Shown in pieces: positions 36,713 to 38,249 of a stretch of 38,249 nt of DNA. The notes beneath the pieces are model-generated. The model was not told where the DNA came from, made no database searches, and was given only the letters and a program-made list of their open reading frames with translations. The stretch lies in the IMG/VR virus record IMGVR_UViG_3300023178_000117, positions 1 through 38,249 of that record; one strand, given 5' to 3'. Numbering within the stretch: position 1 is the stretch's first letter; every line of letters starts with the position of its first letter. The position numbers and the translations under genes are program-made. Source of the stretch: a virus.

Positions 36713-36872
36713 GTCATCTTACATGGATGCAATCATACATGTTTGTGATGATGTTGATTTAGATCTAGAGGATGTTAGAAAATACATAGCCCCAGCCATA
36801 AAAGACAAACTTGAAGCTGAGGCTATGAATTTAAATTTTTTACCAAAAGGCAACACTTTGCCGATTGACTAA
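36642..36872 (+). CDS. 33: gp33-type late-transcription coactivator
   Basis: The 76-residue protein has SYMDAIIHVCDDVDLDLEDVRKYIAPAIKDKLEAEAMNLNFLPK, which matches the C-terminal helix bundle of T4 gp33, the protein that links RNA polymerase (beta flap) to the sliding clamp at late promoters. T4 gp33 is longer (112 aa), so this is a short version as in other marine T4-likes. AGGAAAT lies before the ATG. Its partner gp55 is not in the window. Its presence fits the TATAAATA promoters found here. Confidence 0.85.
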   Translation: MQEERFLTKARFTKLVERIVKEHKSSYMDAIIHVCDDVDLDLEDVRKYIAPAIKDKLEAEAMNLNFLPKGNTLPID

Positions 36873-36893
36873 TACTATATAATTCTTTATAAT
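36865..36893 (+). promoter_or_regulatory. Sigma-70-like promoter for gp32
   Basis: TTGACT (36865-36870), a 17-base spacer and TATAAT (36888-36893). The -35 overlaps the gp33 stop. A 56-base leader with CGGAGAATAC leads to the gp32 ATG. A second TATAAT at 36878-36883 is less well placed. Confidence 0.8.
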
Positions 36894-36949
36894 GATATAG
36901 TGGACAATAAAATACACAAAGATATACAATTAATATACGGAGAATACAT

Positions 36950-37879
36950 ATGAGTTTTGCAGCACTAAAACGTAACCGCACAGACCTTTCGGCTTTAGTA
37001 GAAGCAGCAGGTAATGCAGGTCCAGAAGAACAGAAGAAGCATAATGTTACTGATGATCGTTTCTGGCAACCAACTCGAGATAAGGCTGGTAATGGTTATG
37101 CTGTAATTCGTTTCCTTCCTGGAGACGCAGAAGCACCTACTCCTTGGGTGCGTTACTGGGACCATTTCTTTAAGGGCCCAACAGGTCAATGGTATGTAGA
37201 GAAATCTCTTACATCTATTGGTCAAGCCGATCCATTAGCAGAGATGAACTCTAAGCTTTGGAACCAAGATGGTTCAGAAGAAGCAAAGCGGACAGTTCGT
37301 GAACGTAAACGTAACCTACGTTATGTTGCTAATGTGTTGATTATCTCAGATCCATCTGCACCAGAGAATGAGGGTAAAGTAATGCTCTATCGCTTTGGTA
37401 AAAAGATCTTTGATAAGATTATGGATACAATGCAACCTCAGTTCCCTGACGAGAAACCTATCAATCCATTTGATATGTGGGAAGGGGCTGACTTTACATT
37501 GAAGATTCGTAAGGTAGAAGGTTATCCGAATTATGATACATCCGCCTTTAAGTCTGCATCAGCCATTCCTGGTAGTGATGAAGAACTAGAAGCAATCTAT
37601 AATCAACAACATGATCTATCAGAGTGGACAGATCCTAAGAACTATAAGACATATGATGAATTGCAATCTCGTCTGGCTGTGGTATTAGGTGAGTCTTCTA
37701 CTCCAATGACAGCAAAGGTCATGGAGAGCCTAGACGATATTGATTCTATTCCGGGCTTTGATTCTCGTCCAGCTCCTACAGCAGCTACAGCACCCGAACC
37801 AACTATTCGTACGGCTGAGTCTTCTATGGAAGAGGATGATACAATGAGTTATTTCGCTAAGCTGGCAGCGGAAGACTAA
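36950..37879 (+). CDS. 32: gp32 ssDNA-binding protein (no zinc cysteines)
   Basis: The 309-residue protein binds and protects single-stranded DNA and organises replication and repair. N-terminal MSFAALKRNRTDLSALVEA is the cooperative LAST-like region. The core YAVIRFLPGDAEAPTPWVRYWDHFFKGPTGQWYVEKSLTSIG is the OB fold. The C-terminus EEDDTMSYFAKLAAED is the acidic protein-binding tail. T4 gp32 holds zinc with one His and three Cys; here only His72 remains and the whole protein has no cysteine. It has its own promoter. Confidence 0.95.
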   Translation: MSFAALKRNRTDLSALVEAAGNAGPEEQKKHNVTDDRFWQPTRDKAGNGYAVIRFLPGDAEAPTPWVRYWDHFFKGPTGQWYVEKSLTSIGQADPLAEMNSKLWNQDGSEEAKRTVRERKRNLRYVANVLIISDPSAPENEGKVMLYRFGKKIFDKIMDTMQPQFPDEKPINPFDMWEGADFTLKIRKVEGYPNYDTSAFKSASAIPGSDEELEAIYNQQHDLSEWTDPKNYKTYDELQSRLAVVLGESSTPMTAKVMESLDDIDSIPGFDSRPAPTAATAPEPTIRTAESSMEEDDTMSYFAKLAAED

Positions 37880-37883
37880 GAAA

Positions 37884-38147
37884 ATGGATATACAAGGGGC
37901 TTCAAAGAATATGCCGTTTAATACGATCTATCCAAACTCGGAGAATATTCCGCCCCCTGTATATCCTACCAAAGAAGCCAAAAGAGTTGTTGAGCCGTCT
38001 ACTCGTGCTTCGATTAATATGGATGTTTTGAAAAAGTATTATGAAGCAAAAGACAGAATGACGGAAACTATTAATGATGAAAGATTACAGAAATACCTTA
38101 ATGCTGCGGAATATCGCCCAGGGGATGTTGTAGATATTGAGGTATAG
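37884..38147 (+). CDS. Hypothetical protein after gp32, 87 aa
   Basis: The ATG lies four bases after the gp32 stop with no clear ribosome-binding site, so coupling is likely. It encodes 87 residues, a Pro-rich N-terminal part (FNTIYPNSENIPPPVYPTKEAK) then helices (ASINMDVLKKYYEAKDRMTETINDERLQKYL). I recognise no family. It ends just before the GC-richer window end. Confidence 0.62.
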   Translation: MDIQGASKNMPFNTIYPNSENIPPPVYPTKEAKRVVEPSTRASINMDVLKKYYEAKDRMTETINDERLQKYLNAAEYRPGDVVDIEV

Positions 38148-38249
38148 AAACCCATCCCTGCAGTCTGCAGCTCAGGAATGGTCGGTGAGTCGCTGGTACC
38201 GATTGGAAAGCTAGCCGGGTGCTGTACTGCGAAACGAACAGATAGAAAG
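38148..38249 (+). ncRNA. GC-rich non-coding segment, possible RNA cut by window end
   Basis: The last 102 bases have no ORF and are visibly richer in G and C than the genes. CTGCA-GTC-TGCAG (38158-38170) is a perfect 5-bp hairpin, TCGGT (38182-38186) can pair with ACCGA (38198-38202), and GCAGT (38160-38164) with ACTGC (38226-38230). It may be the 5' part of a structured RNA, but the window ends too soon to say. Confidence 0.35.

Noticed and set aside
1-38249. CRISPR array, insertion sequence, integrase or attachment site
   Set aside because: No regular direct-repeat array, transposase, recombinase or flanking duplication was seen. The genome type is strictly lytic in layout.

Overview
The window is a 38 kb slice of a tailed-phage genome, almost certainly a T4-like (Pantevenvirales-type) myovirus. 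Direct support: a gp32-type ssDNA-binding protein, a gp33-type late-transcription coactivator, a T4 RNase H-type 5'-3' exonuclease, PhoH, a SegE-like GIY-YIG protein, T4-type late promoters (TATAAATA) and many short genes joined by ATGA, TAATG or TAAATG junctions. The DNA is AT-rich, all genes found lie on the + strand, and almost every base is used. A two-component spanin (inner-membrane coiled coil plus outer-membrane lipoprotein) implies a Gram-negative host. The cobalamin-dependent NrdJ, PhoH, flavin-dependent halogenase and glycosyltransferase cargo resemble marine T4-like phages (cyanophage, pelagiphage and roseophage relatives). A marine alphaproteobacterial host is my guess and is not proven by the sequence.

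Layout. 1-2544: the end of a repeat-bearing virion protein, a membrane-anchored coiled-coil protein and other virion-associated genes. 2545-5210: short early-type genes, a DUF932 gene and a SWIM zinc-finger gene. These are driven by consensus sigma-70-like promoters and interrupted by an RNA-like element closed by a 23-bp helix. 5211-15419: a late-type block with structural proteins, a KxDG nucleotidyltransferase-like protein, a cytidylyltransferase-like protein, lysine-rich proteins and the spanins. 15560-21759: nucleotide and DNA metabolism (class II ribonucleotide reductase, GIY-YIG protein, thermonuclease-like nuclease, RNase H, DUF6433, PhoH). 21725-28329: ten tightly overlapping glycan-type genes (glycosyltransferases and SAM methyltransferases). 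28386-34961: about 22 mostly tiny genes, one tRNA-Arg(UCU), a HExxH protein and a sulfotransferase-like protein. 34961-38147: a tryptophan-halogenase-like flavoprotein, a basic protein, gp33, gp32 and a final small gene. The last 102 bases are non-coding and visibly GC-richer.

How it works together (inference). Sigma-70-like promoters, many carrying a 15-bp dyad over the -10 and start region, fire early small genes. RNase H, gp32, PhoH and NrdJ serve replication. gp33, acting with a gp55-type sigma encoded outside the window, would activate TATAAATA promoters for virion genes. Several late-block proteins, including both nucleotidyltransferase-like ones, begin with a short peptide that looks like the T4 capsid-targeting sequence ending in an (I/L)xE cleavage site, so they may be packaged and injected. 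The most interesting signals are these N-termini, the 23-bp-stem RNA, the dyad promoter family, a split ribosome-binding site bridged by a hairpin before the FmdB-like gene, a LacI/GntR-type 20-bp palindrome, and the glycan cluster with its tandem duplications.
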